Assembly (NCBI GenBank): GCA_963575745.1
Contig: CAUYUJ010019927.1
Location: 1-64,000 of the forward strand
Length of the DNA stretch: 64,000 bases
Origin: Prorocentrum cordatum
Lineage: Eukaryota > Sar > Dinophyceae > Prorocentrales > Prorocentraceae
Reading direction: 5' to 3'
A model generated the notes under the pieces. The model saw nothing but the letters and a program-made list of their open reading frames with translations, made no database searches and was not told the origin of the DNA. The stretch's first letter is position 1. The number at the start of each line of letters is the position of its first letter. The position numbers and the translations under genes were made by a program. Shown here in pieces: positions 63,716 to 64,000 of the stretch.

Positions 63716-64000
63716 TTTTGGGCCAGTTTGGAGACGCAACATGTCGGTATATATGATACATACCAGCCTTGCTCTTTGTCGGAGATACACGCGTAGGGAG
63801 CCACCGTGTGCTCAACAAGTCACATTTTTTTGGAACAGGTACGTGAAAATACTCTTTCTATGCATGCATGTATGTCTGTATGTATTTCTGCATTGTGTAT
63901 CTATGTAAAAATGTTATATGTCATTCATACGACGTATGTAACTCTGAGTGCATGTCTCGACGTACGCATGTGTATGTGCATGTGACTGTGTAGGTAAGGT
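63716..64000. other. No gene recognised
   Basis: Unique, AT-rich sequence with TGTATGT words near the end. Nothing further is supported. Confidence 0.5.

Overview
The window looks like nuclear DNA from a dinoflagellate-like eukaryote. The basis is GC-rich sequence, kilobases of trinucleotide microsatellite, retroelement proteins of the type I associate with dinoflagellates, and a well-supported GC-AG intron. No rRNA, tRNA, snRNA, spliced-leader gene or prokaryotic feature was found. No protein can be assigned to a known housekeeping pathway. Most long open frames are artefacts of tandem repeats whose unit has no stop codon in any frame.

Layout. 0-3.5 kb: an approximately 80-bp tandem repeat, then a 1.8-kb higher-order minisatellite with a 16-bp core. 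4.2-5.6 kb: a minus-strand hypothetical gene (Cys-rich exon, Lys/Ser/Ala-tailed exon) with a 146-bp hairpin upstream. 6-15.2 kb: CCT, CT and GTCGCC microsatellites, 87-, 28-, 14- and 90-bp tandem repeats, and a foldback element. 15.9-17.0 kb: a 5'-truncated, frameshifted LINE reverse transcriptase. 17.5-30.4 kb: trinucleotide and GT arrays, a palindromic 155-bp element with a 6-bp target duplication, and dispersed repeats. 31-38.5 kb: two same-strand LINE pieces (coiled coil plus endonuclease; linker plus RNase H). They are separated by a decayed, intronless 3.1-kb reading frame of unknown identity on the other strand, and the LINE RT domain is missing. 39.5-51.2 kb: dispersed and composite satellite families, including a roughly threefold repeated block built around a 73-bp unit.

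51.2-58.1 kb: the clearest system in the window. It is a 6.9-kb tyrosine-recombinase (DIRS-superfamily) retrotransposon on the minus strand. Order is gag-like, RT, methyltransferase-like, RNase H, tyrosine recombinase. Its split direct repeats are in the A1-ORFs-B1-A2-B2 arrangement. It sits inside a copy of another dispersed family, and an uninterrupted copy of that family elsewhere in the window defines the insertion site. The element is decayed: frameshifts, an internal insertion in gag, an A-tract in the recombinase, and Cys at the position expected for the catalytic Tyr.

58.7-63.5 kb: two minus-strand hypothetical coding regions. One is interrupted by a 176-nt introner-like intron with inverted terminal repeats. 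Between them lie a 138-bp and a 102-bp tandem array. The last 0.5 kb has only a short CCCAAGAGG-type repeat block.

The genes do not form a pathway. The window is mainly a record of nested mobile elements and satellites. Family names and domain calls come from reading translations by eye and need profile searches to confirm.
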